Shown in pieces: positions 19,059 through 29,083 of a stretch of 64,000 nucleotides of DNA; positions within the stretch are counted from its first letter, which is position 1; each line of letters opens with the position of its first letter. Source of the DNA: Janthinobacterium sp. PC23-8 (GTDB taxonomy: Bacteria; Pseudomonadota; Gammaproteobacteria; Burkholderiales; Burkholderiaceae_D). The translations under genes were made by a program, and so were the position numbers. The notes beneath the pieces were generated by a model. That model ran no database searches, had not been told where the DNA came from, and was given only the letters and a program-made list of their open reading frames with translations. The stretch is taken from positions 776,407 through 840,406 of the forward strand of contig NZ_NJGY01000002.1 of assembly GCF_002250505.1 (NCBI RefSeq). Direction: 5' to 3'.

Positions 19059-19619
19059 CTAAACGGACAGCAGGCGATCCCGTAGCCTACTCAAAGTGTC
19101 AGTGAAAATTTCCGTTTGATCTAAAGCCCTAGCCAAAACCAAGGCACCTTGTATACCGCCAACAACCTCTCTAGAAAGAGCTTTGGCCTCCTGCGGCTTG
19201 CGACCCGTCCGCTCCAGCGCAGCGGCAAGCGCATCGATCCAGGCTGCAAAGTAATCACGCACACGATCTGCAAAGCGATCACGCTCGCTGCCGAGCGCGA
19301 AAACTCCTACCAAACAGACGCGGCGACCAGAGAGGAAGTACCGGCCTACGTCGTCGAACATTGCCTTGATGCCTTCTACAGCATCCGCACGCTCGATCAG
19401 TGGTTCAAAAACATGCTGTTTGAACCACTCATCGACCTGAACCAGCACGGCTTCCGCCATTTCCTCTTTGCCTCCTGGGAAAAAGTGATAAATGCTGCCC
19501 TTACCCAGTTTGGTGCCTTCGCTGATGCGAGCCAAGCTCGCCCCCTCGAAGCCGTAGGTTCGGAATATTTCCCCTAGTAGCGGGATCACATCTTCCCGTT
19601 CCGCAATTATTCTAGCCAT
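19059..19619 (-). CDS. TetR-family transcriptional regulator
   Basis: A 186-residue regulator with HTH at about residues 8-50 (VIPLLGEIFRTYGFEGASLA, LGKGSIYHFFPGGKEEM) and a helical C-terminal domain. It begins 9 bp after the stop of the DUF1348 gene and is co-directional, so the two form an operon with the regulator second. Likely autoregulation through the inverted repeat upstream of the DUF1348 gene. Confidence 0.88.
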   Translation of the reverse strand: MARIIAEREDVIPLLGEIFRTYGFEGASLARISEGTKLGKGSIYHFFPGGKEEMAEAVLVQVDEWFKQHVFEPLIERADAVEGIKAMFDDVGRYFLSGRRVCLVGVFALGSERDRFADRVRDYFAAWIDALAAALERTGRKPQEAKALSREVVGGIQGALVLARALDQTEIFTDTLSRLRDRLLSV

Positions 19620-19628
19620 TCATCTTCC

Positions 19629-20099
19629 TTAAAAACCGAAACTGCTCAGCTCAGGATAATCGGCTGGGCGTGGGCCGCTATTGTCCCACAGGAACTTGCG
19701 ATCTTCAGGCTTGATAGGATGCTCGTTGATGCAAGCGTGACGGTGATGCATCAGGCCGTTCTCATCGAACTCCCAGTTTTCATTGCCGTAGGCACGATAC
19801 CACTGACCGGAGTCGTCATGGTATTCGTAAGCGAAACGCACTGCGATGCGCGCCCCGTCAAAGGCCCACAGCTCTTTGACCAGGCGGTAATCCAACTCGC
19901 GGGTCCACTTGCGTTTCAGCAGAACGACGATGGCTTCGCGCCCTTGCGCGAACTCGGCGCGGTTACGCCACCAGCTATCTTCGGTGTAAGCGAGGGCGAC
20001 TTTTTCTGCATCGCGAGTGTTCCAGCCGTTTTCAGCGAGACGGACTTTTTCGATTGCGGTTTCACGGGTGAAGGGCGGCAAGGGTGGACGGATAGACAT
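19629..20099 (-). CDS. DUF1348 / NTF2-like (SnoaL fold) protein
   Basis: A 156-residue protein: [52 protein letters not shown], then [28 protein letters not shown] and a C-terminal [15 protein letters not shown]. This is the full-length DUF1348 family, a cone-shaped alpha+beta pocket fold of the NTF2/SnoaL superfamily. The biochemical role is not established. It is often linked to TetR regulators, as here. Confidence 0.88.
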   Translation of the reverse strand: MSIRPPLPPFTRETAIEKVRLAENGWNTRDAEKVALAYTEDSWWRNRAEFAQGREAIVVLLKRKWTRELDYRLVKELWAFDGARIAVRFAYEYHDDSGQWYRAYGNENWEFDENGLMHHRHACINEHPIKPEDRKFLWDNSGPRPADYPELSSFGF

Positions 20100-20116
20100 G
20101 TTAGTTCTCCTGGCTG

Positions 20117-20147
20117 TACTGATCGGAACACAATGTACCTATCAGTA
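20117..20147. promoter_or_regulatory. Inverted repeat, candidate operator of the DUF1348-tetR operon
   Basis: TACTGAT-N17-ATCAGTA, perfect 7-bp arms, 18 bp upstream of the DUF1348 start. The same stretch contains the direct repeat TGTACTGATC / TGTACCTATC. The position fits repression of the promoter by the TetR protein. Confidence 0.55.
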
Positions 20148-20199
20148 AAGAGACTATAGACGGGCAAATTTTTCTTTGCAAGCTTTTTTCAAAATGAGC

Positions 20200-20545
20200 G
20201 TAAGCGGCCAGCGCCCCCGCCTATGAATCCGTGAAGCCCCAGGCCAAACTCCGAATTTTTACTTGGAGATGAGGATGGTGAACACCGAACGCGAAGCGGT
20301 TTGGCAAGAGCGTGTTGAGCACTGGCGAGCAAGCGGACTGTCGCAGCGCGCCTTCGCCCTGCAAGAGGGCTATCCAATACGACAGGTGGGTTACTGGGTT
20401 CGCCGACTGACCCGGTCGCCGGCAACGCCTGGGCTTTTGCCGGTGCAGGTAACGCCAGCGCCGCCGGCGCCCGTCGCCACGTTTTTGCAGCAGCCGTAGC
20501 AGGGGTAAGGGAACTGGCATCCGCAGTCCAAGCGCCGCGTACACC
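20200..20545 (+). mobile_element. IS66 element remnant (left end)
   Basis: 20200 starts with GTAAGCG, the canonical outer end of IS66-family elements, followed after 70 bp by a tnpA-type reading frame. No tnpB or tnpC follows; the sequence passes into unrelated DNA before the acetyltransferase gene. The right boundary is approximate. Confidence 0.6.
20275..20499 (+). pseudogene. tnpA: IS66 accessory protein TnpA, truncated
   Basis: Reads MVNTEREAVWQERVEHWRAS, then GLSQRAFALQEGYPIRQVGYWVRRL, the helix-turn-helix start of IS66 TnpA, and stops after 74 residues. Full TnpA is longer, so the C-terminus is probably lost. GGAG lies upstream of the ATG. Confidence 0.6.
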
Positions 20546-20552
20546 GATCAAG

Positions 20553-20975
20553 ATGTGCGGTCCCGGACAGCAAATTTTGGGCATGGCGCCGGTGGGATGG
20601 CAGCTGCAGCCATGCGGATACTTGATGACGCAAACTCACACCGAGTCGGTTGCAGTATCCGTCCCACCCGGCTACCGAATCGAAGTGGCGGATGTTGGGA
20701 AGATGATCACTGCCACGATTGTGGCACCAAACGGCTCGGTTGCCACGAGCGGATTCGCAGCAGAGTATGGTCGTGCTTTCGTGTTCGACCGTATTCACAC
20801 CCATCCAGCTCATCGGCGACGTGGATTGGGCTGTGCATTGATGTCGGCACTCGGGAAAATACAGTCATCGGCCACGACAAGGGTGCTTGTCACTACCGAG
20901 AACGGCCGCGCCTTGTACGCTGCCCTGGACTGTACCATGGCGTCTGTTTACTCGATGATTGTTATTCCTGATTAG
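20553..20975 (+). CDS. GNAT-family N-acetyltransferase
   Basis: A 140-residue protein. Acetyl-CoA-binding motif A is clear: FDRIHTHPAHRRRGLGCALM, with the R-x-x-G-x-G/A pyrophosphate loop, followed by TRVLVTTENGRALYAALDCT (motif B). The substrate is unknown. The start is uncertain: ATGs at 20553, 20583 and 20625 are in frame, and the N-terminus may have been altered by the adjacent IS remnant. Confidence 0.7.
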   Translation: MCGPGQQILGMAPVGWQLQPCGYLMTQTHTESVAVSVPPGYRIEVADVGKMITATIVAPNGSVATSGFAAEYGRAFVFDRIHTHPAHRRRGLGCALMSALGKIQSSATTRVLVTTENGRALYAALDCTMASVYSMIVIPD

Positions 20976-21133
20976 ATAACCCGTCCTGTGCTCTTTACGA
21001 TGAGCTAGCGGTTTCCATTACTCATCAGCGCTACCCCAGCCAATACGCGCTGCATTGCGGAGGCGGGCTTTTACGATGATGTGATGAACAGGAACGATGG
21101 TGGAAATGTGTGCCCAATCGATATAACCACTCC

Positions 21134-21562
21134 TTACGTGACGCGGCGAAACGCTCGCCGGAGCGCCGGGGGCGCCCTCAGCGAACACGCTGCAGTCCAG
21201 CGGCGCATGGCGCGCGTCGATTCCGCCATCCTGTATTTGTCGAGCCAGCGTTCGGCCCAGACAGAAAACGGCTCCTGTGCCTTGCGCCGCCGGAGGTTCT
21301 CTTCTTTCGTGCGCGCTGGCGACACGCCTGCGGCGACGGCCTTGCGCGCCTCGGCAAGCGCTTCGCGCGCTTCACGCAAGCTCATGCCACCCACGCCATA
21401 CCGGCCCAGCGTAACGGTCTCCTGGCGTCCGTTCACGCGATAGTTGTAGCGGCAGGAAATGCCGCCGGACGCCGCCACCATCGCATACAGTCCGTCCCGG
21501 TCCGCCACCTTGTAGGGCTGCCCGGTGCCCTTGATATTTTTGAGCTTTGCATCTGTCAGCAT
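21134..21562 (-). pseudogene. P4-type tyrosine integrase, N-terminal fragment
   Basis: Starts MLTDAKLKNIKGTGQPYKVAD and continues through the DUF4102 arm-binding domain (NYRVNGRQETVTLGRYG, MSLREAREALAEARKAVAAG) into the core-binding domain (FSVWAERWLDKYRMAESTRAM), then loses homology at about residue 120. The whole catalytic domain (R-H-R-Y) is missing. It sits about 0.4 kb from the 3' end of guaA, a known integration site for such islands, with repeated arm-like motifs in between. It is the relic of an integrated element. Confidence 0.8.
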
Positions 21563-21575
21563 ATTTGCCTCCAAA

Positions 21576-21842
21576 CGTATACCATCACGCCAAAGAAATA
21601 ATCAATAAAATCAGTAATTTGCATGCGATTTTAGACGCTGATTCCATCGCATGAATGGCACTAAAACCGGCAAAAGTACCATCAACGATTCCGGCGTTTC
21701 CCAGACTTGGAAAAACCAATAAAAACAAGGACTTATCGCGCTGTATACCATCAGGTATACCATCAAGGCCCAACTGCGCCTGATGGTATACATATCTCCA
21801 CAGCATCATCCCAGGCACGCCATACCATCTTGAGTACCATCA
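21576..21842. repeat. Cluster of TACCATCA motifs, candidate integrase arm sites
   Basis: Copies of (G)TATACCATCA or close variants lie at 21576, 21675, 21742 and 21754 (tandem), inverted at 21781 (TGATGGTATAC), and near 21820 and 21832. They occupy the gap between the integrase fragment and the guaA terminator, the expected place for arm-type sites and the attachment core of a guaA-targeting element. Confidence 0.6.
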
Positions 21843-21894
21843 AAAAAACCTGCTCGGCGTTACCTGAGGTTGCCTGACAATGCGCCTCAAAATG

Positions 21895-21918
21895 AAAAAA
21901 CCCCTGAAAAATCAGGGG
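21895..21918 (-). terminator. guaA terminator
   Basis: On the minus strand CCCCTGA-TTTT-TCAGGGG is followed by TTTTTT, about 50 bp after the guaA stop. The other strand also ends in TTTG, so it may act in both directions. Confidence 0.85.
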
Positions 21919-21968
21919 TTTGTCTTTATCGTCCTACCCGGCTTTGCCAGCGGCTGCCAGACGGGAGA

Positions 21969-23579
21969 TCACTCCCACTCAATCGTCGCCGGTGGCTTGC
22001 CCGAAATATCGTACACCACGCGGTTGATGCCCCGCACTTCATTGATGATGCGGTTCGACACCTTGCCCAGCAGCGCGTGCGGCAGGTGGGCCCAGTGCGC
22101 CGTCATGAAGTCCTGGGTCTGCACCGCGCGCAGGGCTACTACCCATTCGTAGGTACGGCCGTCGCCCATCACGCCCACCGATTTGACAGGCAGGAACACG
22201 GCGAAGGCCTGGCTGGTCGCTTCGTACCAGTTGGCCGGCACGCTATCCTGATCGAAGCCTGGCACCACGACTGGCTCATACGGCGTGTTGCGCAGCTCTT
22301 CGATGAAGATGGCGTCGGCGCGGCGCAGCAGATCGGCGTAGTCTTTCTTGACTTCGCCGAGGATGCGCACGCCCAGGCCCGGGCCCGGGAACGGGTGGCG
22401 ATACACCATGTCATGCGGCAGGCCCAGGGCCACGCCCAGCTTGCGCACTTCGTCCTTGAACAGTTCGCGCAAAGGCTCCAGCAGTTTGAGCTTCATCGTG
22501 TCCGGCAAGCCGCCCACATTGTGGTGGCTCTTGATGGTCTGGCCTTTTTTACCTTTGCCGGCCGACTCGATCACATCCGGATAGATGGTGCCTTGCGCCA
22601 GCCATTTGGCATTGACCAGCTTGCCGGACTCGACCTGGAACACTTCGACGAATTCGCGGCCGATGATCTTGCGTTTCTGCTCGGGATCGGTAACGCCGGC
22701 CAGGTGGCCCATGAACTGGTCTTGCGCATCGACGCGGATCACTTTCACGCCCAGGTTCTTGGCGAACATGTCCATCACCATCTTGCCTTCGTCCAGACGC
22801 AGCAGGCCGTGGTCGACGAACACGCAGGTCAGCTGGTCGCCGATGGCGCGGTGGATCAGGGCGGCGGCCACGGACGAATCGACGCCGCCGGACAGGCCCA
22901 GGATGACGTCGTCGGTACCGACTTGCGCGCGGATTTTCTCCACCGCTTCGCTGATGTAGTCGGGCATGTTCCAGTCCGATTTGCAGCCGCAGATTTCATG
23001 CACGAAACGGCCGATCATGGCCTTGCCCTGCACCGTGTGCGTCACTTCCGGGTGGAACTGCACGCCGTAGAACTGGCGCTCTTCATCAGCCATGGCGGCG
23101 ATCGGGCAGCTCGGGGTATTGCCCATCAGCTTGAAGCCCGGCGGCATTTCCAGCACCTTGTCGCCGTGGCTCATCCACACTTTCAGCATGCCGTGGCCTT
23201 CGTCGGTGACGAAGTCGGCGATGCCGTTCAACAATTTGGTATGGCTGCGGGCACGCACTTCGGCATAGCCGAATTCACGCACCAGGCCGTTTTCAACCTT
23301 GCCGCCCAGCTGGGCCGCCATGGTCTGCATGCCGTAGCAGATGCCCAGCACGGGCACGCCCAGCTCGAACACGGCTTGCGGCGCGCGCGGCGAATCGCCT
23401 TCCAGGGTGGAATTGTGGCTGCCCGACAGGATCACGCCGGCGGCGCCATAGTTGCGCACGAATTCTTCGCTGACGTCGTACGGGAAGACTTCGGAAAACA
23501 CGCCGGAATCGCGCACGCGGCGGGCGATCAGCTGGGTCACTTGGGAGCCGAAATCGAGAATAAGGATTTTAGAATGCAT
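21969..23579 (-). CDS. guaA: GMP synthase (glutamine-hydrolysing)
   Basis: A 536-residue two-domain enzyme converting XMP to GMP with glutamine as nitrogen donor. The N-terminal class I glutamine amidotransferase has nucleophile Cys81 in VLGICYGMQ and FHPEVTHT near 176. The ATP-pyrophosphatase P-loop SGGVDSS lies near 233, and the C-terminal dimer domain ends [12 protein letters not shown] at 23577-23579 ([13 protein letters not shown]) is the family start. It lies just downstream of guaB on the same strand, completing the last two steps of GMP synthesis. The 3' end is intact despite the adjacent integrase relic. Confidence 0.97.
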   Translation of the reverse strand: MHSKILILDFGSQVTQLIARRVRDSGVFSEVFPYDVSEEFVRNYGAAGVILSGSHNSTLEGDSPRAPQAVFELGVPVLGICYGMQTMAAQLGGKVENGLVREFGYAEVRARSHTKLLNGIADFVTDEGHGMLKVWMSHGDKVLEMPPGFKLMGNTPSCPIAAMADEERQFYGVQFHPEVTHTVQGKAMIGRFVHEICGCKSDWNMPDYISEAVEKIRAQVGTDDVILGLSGGVDSSVAAALIHRAIGDQLTCVFVDHGLLRLDEGKMVMDMFAKNLGVKVIRVDAQDQFMGHLAGVTDPEQKRKIIGREFVEVFQVESGKLVNAKWLAQGTIYPDVIESAGKGKKGQTIKSHHNVGGLPDTMKLKLLEPLRELFKDEVRKLGVALGLPHDMVYRHPFPGPGLGVRILGEVKKDYADLLRRADAIFIEELRNTPYEPVVVPGFDQDSVPANWYEATSQAFAVFLPVKSVGVMGDGRTYEWVVALRAVQTQDFMTAHWAHLPHALLGKVSNRIINEVRGINRVVYDISGKPPATIEWE

Positions 23580-23604
23580 GGTGGGGGCTTTATCTGGAGT
23601 CATT

Positions 23605-23631
23605 GCAAAACCGGCGCACTAGGCGCCGGTT
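23605..23631 (-). terminator. Terminator between guaB and guaA
   Basis: AACCGGCGC-(5 nt)-GCGCCGGTT, a 9-bp perfect stem followed on the minus strand by TTTTGC, 14 bp after the guaB stop. It could attenuate guaA transcription from the guaB promoter. Confidence 0.7.
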
Positions 23632-23644
23632 AGTCTGTCGCTAT

Positions 23645-25387
<1,743 letters not shown>

Positions 25388-25684
25388 ATGAGGCATATCG
25401 TCAGCACCCTGATTTTACTACTTCTATGTAGTTGTGCTGCCGATAACCCTTCGCAGGCACTTAGCGCTGACCTTGCAGGCCAAGGCAGCCTCGCCCTCGC
25501 CGCTCGCTATGGCGCGCCGGTCAGCTACAAGCTCCAAGGCGAGTACCTTCAGCTGAACTATGGAAGCGCAGCCGCTGGCTGCCGCCTCATCGTGCTGGTC
25601 GACCAGGATCAGCGCGTGGTCGGCTGGGCCAGCACCGGCAAGGACTGCGGGACTGACCACATTAGCGCTACGGTCGCGCATTGA
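25388..25684 (+). CDS. Small putative lipoprotein
   Basis: A 98-residue protein with a signal peptide and lipobox (ILLLLCSC, Cys at about residue 17) and a short periplasmic domain rich in Gly/Ala (SYKLQGEYLQLNYGSAAAGC). Two further cysteines (residues 60 and 85 region) could pair. No family recognised. It lies at the border between guaB and the prophage and may be chromosomal or prophage cargo; its end overlaps the convergent SOS-box gene by 17 bp. Confidence 0.6.
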   Translation: MRHIVSTLILLLLCSCAADNPSQALSADLAGQGSLALAARYGAPVSYKLQGEYLQLNYGSAAAGCRLIVLVDQDQRVVGWASTGKDCGTDHISATVAH

Positions 25685-25925
25685 GGTCTAGGCGCACCAA
25701 CTCCGCAATAGACGGCTCTTCGTCCAGCTCTGCACGCAACGCCTCGCGGATCATCCCGACCGCGCCGCCAGTTGGCCCGAGGCTGCGCTCAAGCTGATCC
25801 GCCCTGGATGCGATCGCGCGCAGGCGCCTGACCTCCCACAGCACGGCGCGCATGTCGGGCGAGTCGCTACGGAGCCGGATCTCCACCAGCTCGACGGTGG
25901 TAAGCGGTTTTCGAAAATTGCTCAT
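25668..25925 (-). CDS. Small SOS-box-controlled protein, function unknown
   Basis: An 85-residue, helix-rich, acidic protein (ELVEIRLRSDSPDMRAVLWE, EVRRLRAIASRADQLERSLG, IREALRAELDEEPSIAELV). No family recognised. ATG at 25923-25925 is chosen; a perfect LexA box ends 14 bp upstream of it, so expression should rise on DNA damage. In a prophage this suggests a role at induction (for example an anti-repressor-like or excision-timing factor), but nothing in the protein proves it. Confidence 0.6.
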   Translation of the reverse strand: MSNFRKPLTTVELVEIRLRSDSPDMRAVLWEVRRLRAIASRADQLERSLGPTGGAVGMIREALRAELDEEPSIAELVRLDLNARP

Positions 25926-25939
25926 GATTAACAATGGAA

Positions 25940-25959
25940 TACTGTACGCACATACAGTA
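25940..25959. promoter_or_regulatory. LexA (SOS) box
   Basis: TACTGTACGCACATACAGTA matches the CTGT-N8-ACAG LexA consensus exactly, with the flanking TA...TA also conserved. It lies between the minus-strand small gene and the plus-strand integrase fragment. Confidence 0.8.
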
Positions 25960-25993
25960 TATCGACTTGATGCGTGTTGTACAGTAAACAAAA

Positions 25994-26290
25994 GTGATGA
26001 CGGTCATGGCCGTTGCGTCGCGCCCGCCGCTGAAGAATTGGCGCAGCGACGACACCCTGGTGCTGGCCGGCGGCAAGAACGGCGCCTGGACGCCGCACGA
26101 CTTGCGCTGCACGGGTGCGACGATGATGCAGACGCTGGGTATTTCGCTGGAGTTGATCGACCGCTGCCAGAACCACGTGCTATCAGGCAGCAAGGTGCGC
26201 CGGCATTACATGCTGCACGACTATGCGGACGAGAAGCGGGCGGCGTGGGCGGCGCTGGGCGAGAAACTGATTTCGGTGGTAGCAGCATAG
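25994..26290 (+). pseudogene. P4-type tyrosine integrase, C-terminal catalytic fragment
   Basis: Encodes GAWTPHDLRCTGATMMQTLG, then SLELIDRCQNHVLSGSKVRR and HYMLHDYADEKRAAWAALGE: HxxR box, NH(V/L) and the nucleophile Tyr of P4-like integrases. The first catalytic Arg and everything N-terminal are missing, and the upstream region (LexA box) is unrelated. It is probably the tail of a dead integrase, maybe of the same type as the N-terminal fragment at 21134-21562, now on the opposite strand 4.4 kb away. Confidence 0.75.
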
Positions 26291-26326
26291 CCCATCAATG
26301 ACTATTTTTAAATTGGTTTAGAGTGC

Positions 26327-27085
26327 TCATTTACCGAGCAATTTCGGTAAATAGTCCAATGCCAATGGGTCGCGAGTCTTGAAGTAAATTGGGGCATTTT
26401 TTGGTATCCACTCATCATCAACAAATTGTATAAAAATTGGCAATACTATATTTGGATATTGGCGCGCCTCAAACTCTTGCCCAGAGGGGAATTTATGATT
26501 GTACATTTTATGTAAATCATTCATCTCTGGATGATTTTTTTTAAGATAATTTGCGAACAGTTTTCCGACACTCGTATCTGGCCGCATTTCCTTTCCATCA
26601 AAGGCTTTGTTTGGTATCTTATACCCAATGTGTTCAAATCTACCATATAACCTTACAAATAATTCACTGATCACAGAAAAGAAGCCCTTGTCCGTGCGAT
26701 CCCAATTATCATTGAACCGAACAATGAAGTTTGGAGTTTCTATTCTATCAATCCCGAAGCTTCCCTTTTTCCTGATGGAAGGGATGACTTCTTTGGTTAC
26801 CCATTTCCTAAACTCTTTGGCCGAGGGCTTGTTGCTCTTGAAGACAAGGGCGTACAAACCACTCTCCGAGATAAGGTTTACGCTTCGATTTTGACCTGAT
26901 ATCGGTAATACCGAGGTCAGCTTTTCATCATCATCAAGCCGCGAAACCGCATCAGTTGCATTTTTTATATCCAAAAGTTTGCAGACCTCTACAGCCACGA
27001 ACCAGATCTCACCTTCGATTTCGATTGTGGTTAAGTTATCCAGATGTGAATCGTCCTCGGCATATTTAAATATTTGCAATTGCAT
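26327..27085 (-). CDS. Bro-N domain phage antirepressor-like protein
   Basis: A 252-residue protein. The Bro-N DNA-binding domain covers about residues 1-110 (GEIWFVAVEVCKLLDIKNAT, RSVNLISESGLYALVFKSNK, FRKWVTKEVIPSIRKKG). The C-terminal half (about 120-250, FIVRFNDNWDRTDKGFFSVI to the C-terminus) is a separate domain I do not recognise. The DNA is visibly AT-richer than its surroundings, a sign of separate acquisition. GGA six bases upstream favours the ATG at 27083-27085. It lies beyond the lysis genes, a usual place for late cargo. Confidence 0.8.
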   Translation of the reverse strand: MQLQIFKYAEDDSHLDNLTTIEIEGEIWFVAVEVCKLLDIKNATDAVSRLDDDEKLTSVLPISGQNRSVNLISESGLYALVFKSNKPSAKEFRKWVTKEVIPSIRKKGSFGIDRIETPNFIVRFNDNWDRTDKGFFSVISELFVRLYGRFEHIGYKIPNKAFDGKEMRPDTSVGKLFANYLKKNHPEMNDLHKMYNHKFPSGQEFEARQYPNIVLPIFIQFVDDEWIPKNAPIYFKTRDPLALDYLPKLLGK

Positions 27086-27091
27086 TATCAT

Positions 27092-27508
27092 TCCAATTTA
27101 TTAACATCGTCCGAGACACATGCATCGGTCTAACAAATCATAGAACGTTGCGCACGAAATTGTCAAATGATATACCAAAATATACAATGCACAGTAAATT
27201 TCCAAAGTCTTGGGCCTCAGCGCCTTGATCGCCCCCCCTACGCCCCCCCCAGGAAGGCCGGGTGCCGCCTGATCCGCCGCACTTGCGCCGCGCGCCCAGT
27301 TCGCTAACTAAACTCGAGAACTCCTTGAGCGCTCATGAGGCACAGTAACCGCATCAATCGCGCGTCCGGGCCAAGAAACCACCGATCTGTGCGGCGCCAT
27401 ATCTCACCGCGCAGCCAGATTGCAGTTAGCACCCCCTTGCGCCTCAGCCCACGGCATTGCATTACCTCGCACCACCAGATAAGCCGACAATGCAATTTCT
27501 AGGCCGAT
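27092..27508. other. Intergenic, no gene seen
   Basis: The AT-rich 27092-27200 probably carries the Bro gene promoter. 27229-27250 has two runs of 7-8 C residues. No open frame here looks coding. Confidence 0.4.
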
Positions 27509-27805
27509 TTATTTCCCCCACTTATTTTCTTTTGCGTGGCACCCTGCAATAGCAACTTCCAGCTCTCCCTCGTATTTCCGTCCACGCGTCCAGTCCCGCG
27601 CCAGCGCCAAGATGATCTCGCCATCAGTTGCTGTCGCCGGCAACTTGTCGAACTCGTAGGCCGGGCGCGGCGGCACCTCGCCGATGCACGGCACCATCAC
27701 CGGCACCTCGACACGAACCGGCGCCGGCGGCGCGGTGGCGCAGCCGGCCAGCAGCGTGGTCAGAATAATTTTTGGAATAATTTGGTGCGCCATTTGGTGT
27801 TTCAT
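27509..27805 (-). CDS. Rz1-like outer-membrane spanin lipoprotein
   Basis: A 98-residue protein with a signal sequence and lipobox (LTTLLAGCATAPP), then a proline-rich segment (APPAPVRVEVPVMVPC, EVPPRPAYEF), as in o-spanins. It begins four bases inside the end of the preceding Rz-like gene (ATGA overlap). Together they should join the inner and outer membranes during lysis. Confidence 0.75.
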   Translation of the reverse strand: MKHQMAHQIIPKIILTTLLAGCATAPPAPVRVEVPVMVPCIGEVPPRPAYEFDKLPATATDGEIILALARDWTRGRKYEGELEVAIAGCHAKENKWGK

Positions 27806-28197
27806 CGCACGCTCTCCAGCATCTTCCTGACAGCCGGCATCGCCTCGTCGCAGGTCGTGGCGCTCACGCCGGCCAGCTGCGCCTGCGCCGCCTGATACCT
27901 CTTGCCAGCGGCAGCCGCGGCGGCCTGCGCTGCCTCGCCGCGCTGCTGGGCCAGCAGGGTTGCTCGGGCCATGCCGTCGACAGCACGGTTCTGCTCAGTG
28001 ATCGATGCGCGCAACTCGGCGCTGACGCCTTGCTCCTTCTTCAGCGCCGCCAGCGCCAGATCTCGGTCGCCAGCGACCAGCCACCAGCCGGTGCCGACGG
28101 CGCCGGTCACCACCAGCAGCACGGCAGCCAGCACGATGGCGGCCGCCCTCCAGATGCCGCCGACTGCCACGCCGGCCAGCGCAGTGACGGCGCTCAC
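27802..28197 (-). CDS. Rz-like inner-membrane spanin
   Basis: A 131-residue protein with one N-terminal TM helix (AAAIVLAAVLLVVTGAVGTG) and a long alanine/glutamine-rich periplasmic coiled coil (LAALKKEQGVSAELRASITE, LLAQQRGEAAQAAAAAAGKR). This is the i-spanin layout. It overlaps genes on both sides by four bases in the lysis cassette. Confidence 0.75.
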   Translation of the reverse strand: MSAVTALAGVAVGGIWRAAAIVLAAVLLVVTGAVGTGWWLVAGDRDLALAALKKEQGVSAELRASITEQNRAVDGMARATLLAQQRGEAAQAAAAAAGKRYQAAQAQLAGVSATTCDEAMPAVRKMLESVR

Positions 28198-28565
28198 GCC
28201 CCATTCTCCAGCAAGACCGTATCGAAATCGGGAATATCCACAGTCTGGCCGGCCAGCTCGTGCGTGCAGTCACCCAGGAACTGGATGCGACCATCGACCA
28301 CGAACGAATGGCACACGAACGGAACAGGCGCTGGTAACGGCGCATCGCCGCGCATCCATGCCGCGTGCGCCTCGTCGGCCAGCGGCTGCGTGCCGCGCAC
28401 CAGGATCGACGGCGAGAACGTTGGTCGTTCGGCGTTGCCGTTCCAGGTCCAGCGCGGGCCAGCGCCGGCACCAACCCACACCCGGTGCGGCACACCGCAG
28501 CCCGGGCACTCGAACATGAGGCCATCGCCCTGCACGCTTCGCAGGATGCACGACAGCGCGCTCAC
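28194..28565 (-). CDS. DUF6527-like phage protein
   Basis: A 123-residue protein with a zinc-knuckle-like FECPGCGVPHRVWVG, then WTWNGNAERPTFSPSILVRG, a CHSFVVDGRIQFLGDCTHEL block and VDIPDF. This resembles the DUF6527 family common in phage lysis regions; function unknown. The ATG at 28565 overlaps the endolysin stop; MFECPGCG at codon 17 is an alternative start. Confidence 0.65.
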   Translation of the reverse strand: MSALSCILRSVQGDGLMFECPGCGVPHRVWVGAGAGPRWTWNGNAERPTFSPSILVRGTQPLADEAHAAWMRGDAPLPAPVPFVCHSFVVDGRIQFLGDCTHELAGQTVDIPDFDTVLLENGA

Positions 28566-29083
28566 GCCAGCACCTTCAGCGCCGTTTTGAAATACGCCAG
28601 GCGCTCGGCCAGGCCATTCGTGCCGCCGTTGATGCGCCGCGTCACCGCCACCTGGTCGCCAGCGTCCGCCAGCGCATTGAGCCCGCGCGACTGCCAGAAC
28701 CAGCCAGCCGAGCGGCAGGCGTTGACGGTTTGCTCGAGCAGCGCGGGCTGCGCCAGCAGGTCCAGGCCCAAGGCCTTGCCGCAGGCGGCGTAGTTGCTGC
28801 GGCCGGTCACCTGGATCAGGCCACGGCCACGGAACCGCACGCCGTCGCCGGGCTGCACATTGCCCAGATCCTTTCGTCCCTCGTAGGCCGCGCCGCTGGC
28901 CAGTTCGCGCACATAGACCAGCTGGCCGGATTCGTGCGCCAGCTGGGCCAGGAACGACGCCTGGCGCACCGGCGTGTTGATGCCGAACTCGGCCATGGCT
29001 GCATTCAGGGCAGGTAAAAAAATACCCGCTTTGGCGCGGGCATTGGGCATGATGGTAATGAGTTGCTGGAGCGTCAGGTTCAT
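28562..29083 (-). CDS. Endolysin, glycoside hydrolase family 19
   Basis: A 173-residue muralytic enzyme. The GH19/lysozyme-like core has catalytic Glu in FLAQLAHESGQLVYV (about residue 52), YEGRKDLGNVQPGDGVRFRG, RGLIQVTGRSNY and TRRINGGTNGLAER. There is no signal peptide, so release depends on the neighbouring holin. Length is normal for phage GH19 lysins. Confidence 0.9.
   Translation of the reverse strand: MNLTLQQLITIMPNARAKAGIFLPALNAAMAEFGINTPVRQASFLAQLAHESGQLVYVRELASGAAYEGRKDLGNVQPGDGVRFRGRGLIQVTGRSNYAACGKALGLDLLAQPALLEQTVNACRSAGWFWQSRGLNALADAGDQVAVTRRINGGTNGLAERLAYFKTALKVLA

Noticed and set aside
27304-27495. Open frame of 63 codons on the minus strand between the Bro gene and Rz1
   Set aside because: Composition (many Trp, Arg, Leu) is that of chance frame in GC-rich DNA; no ribosome site.
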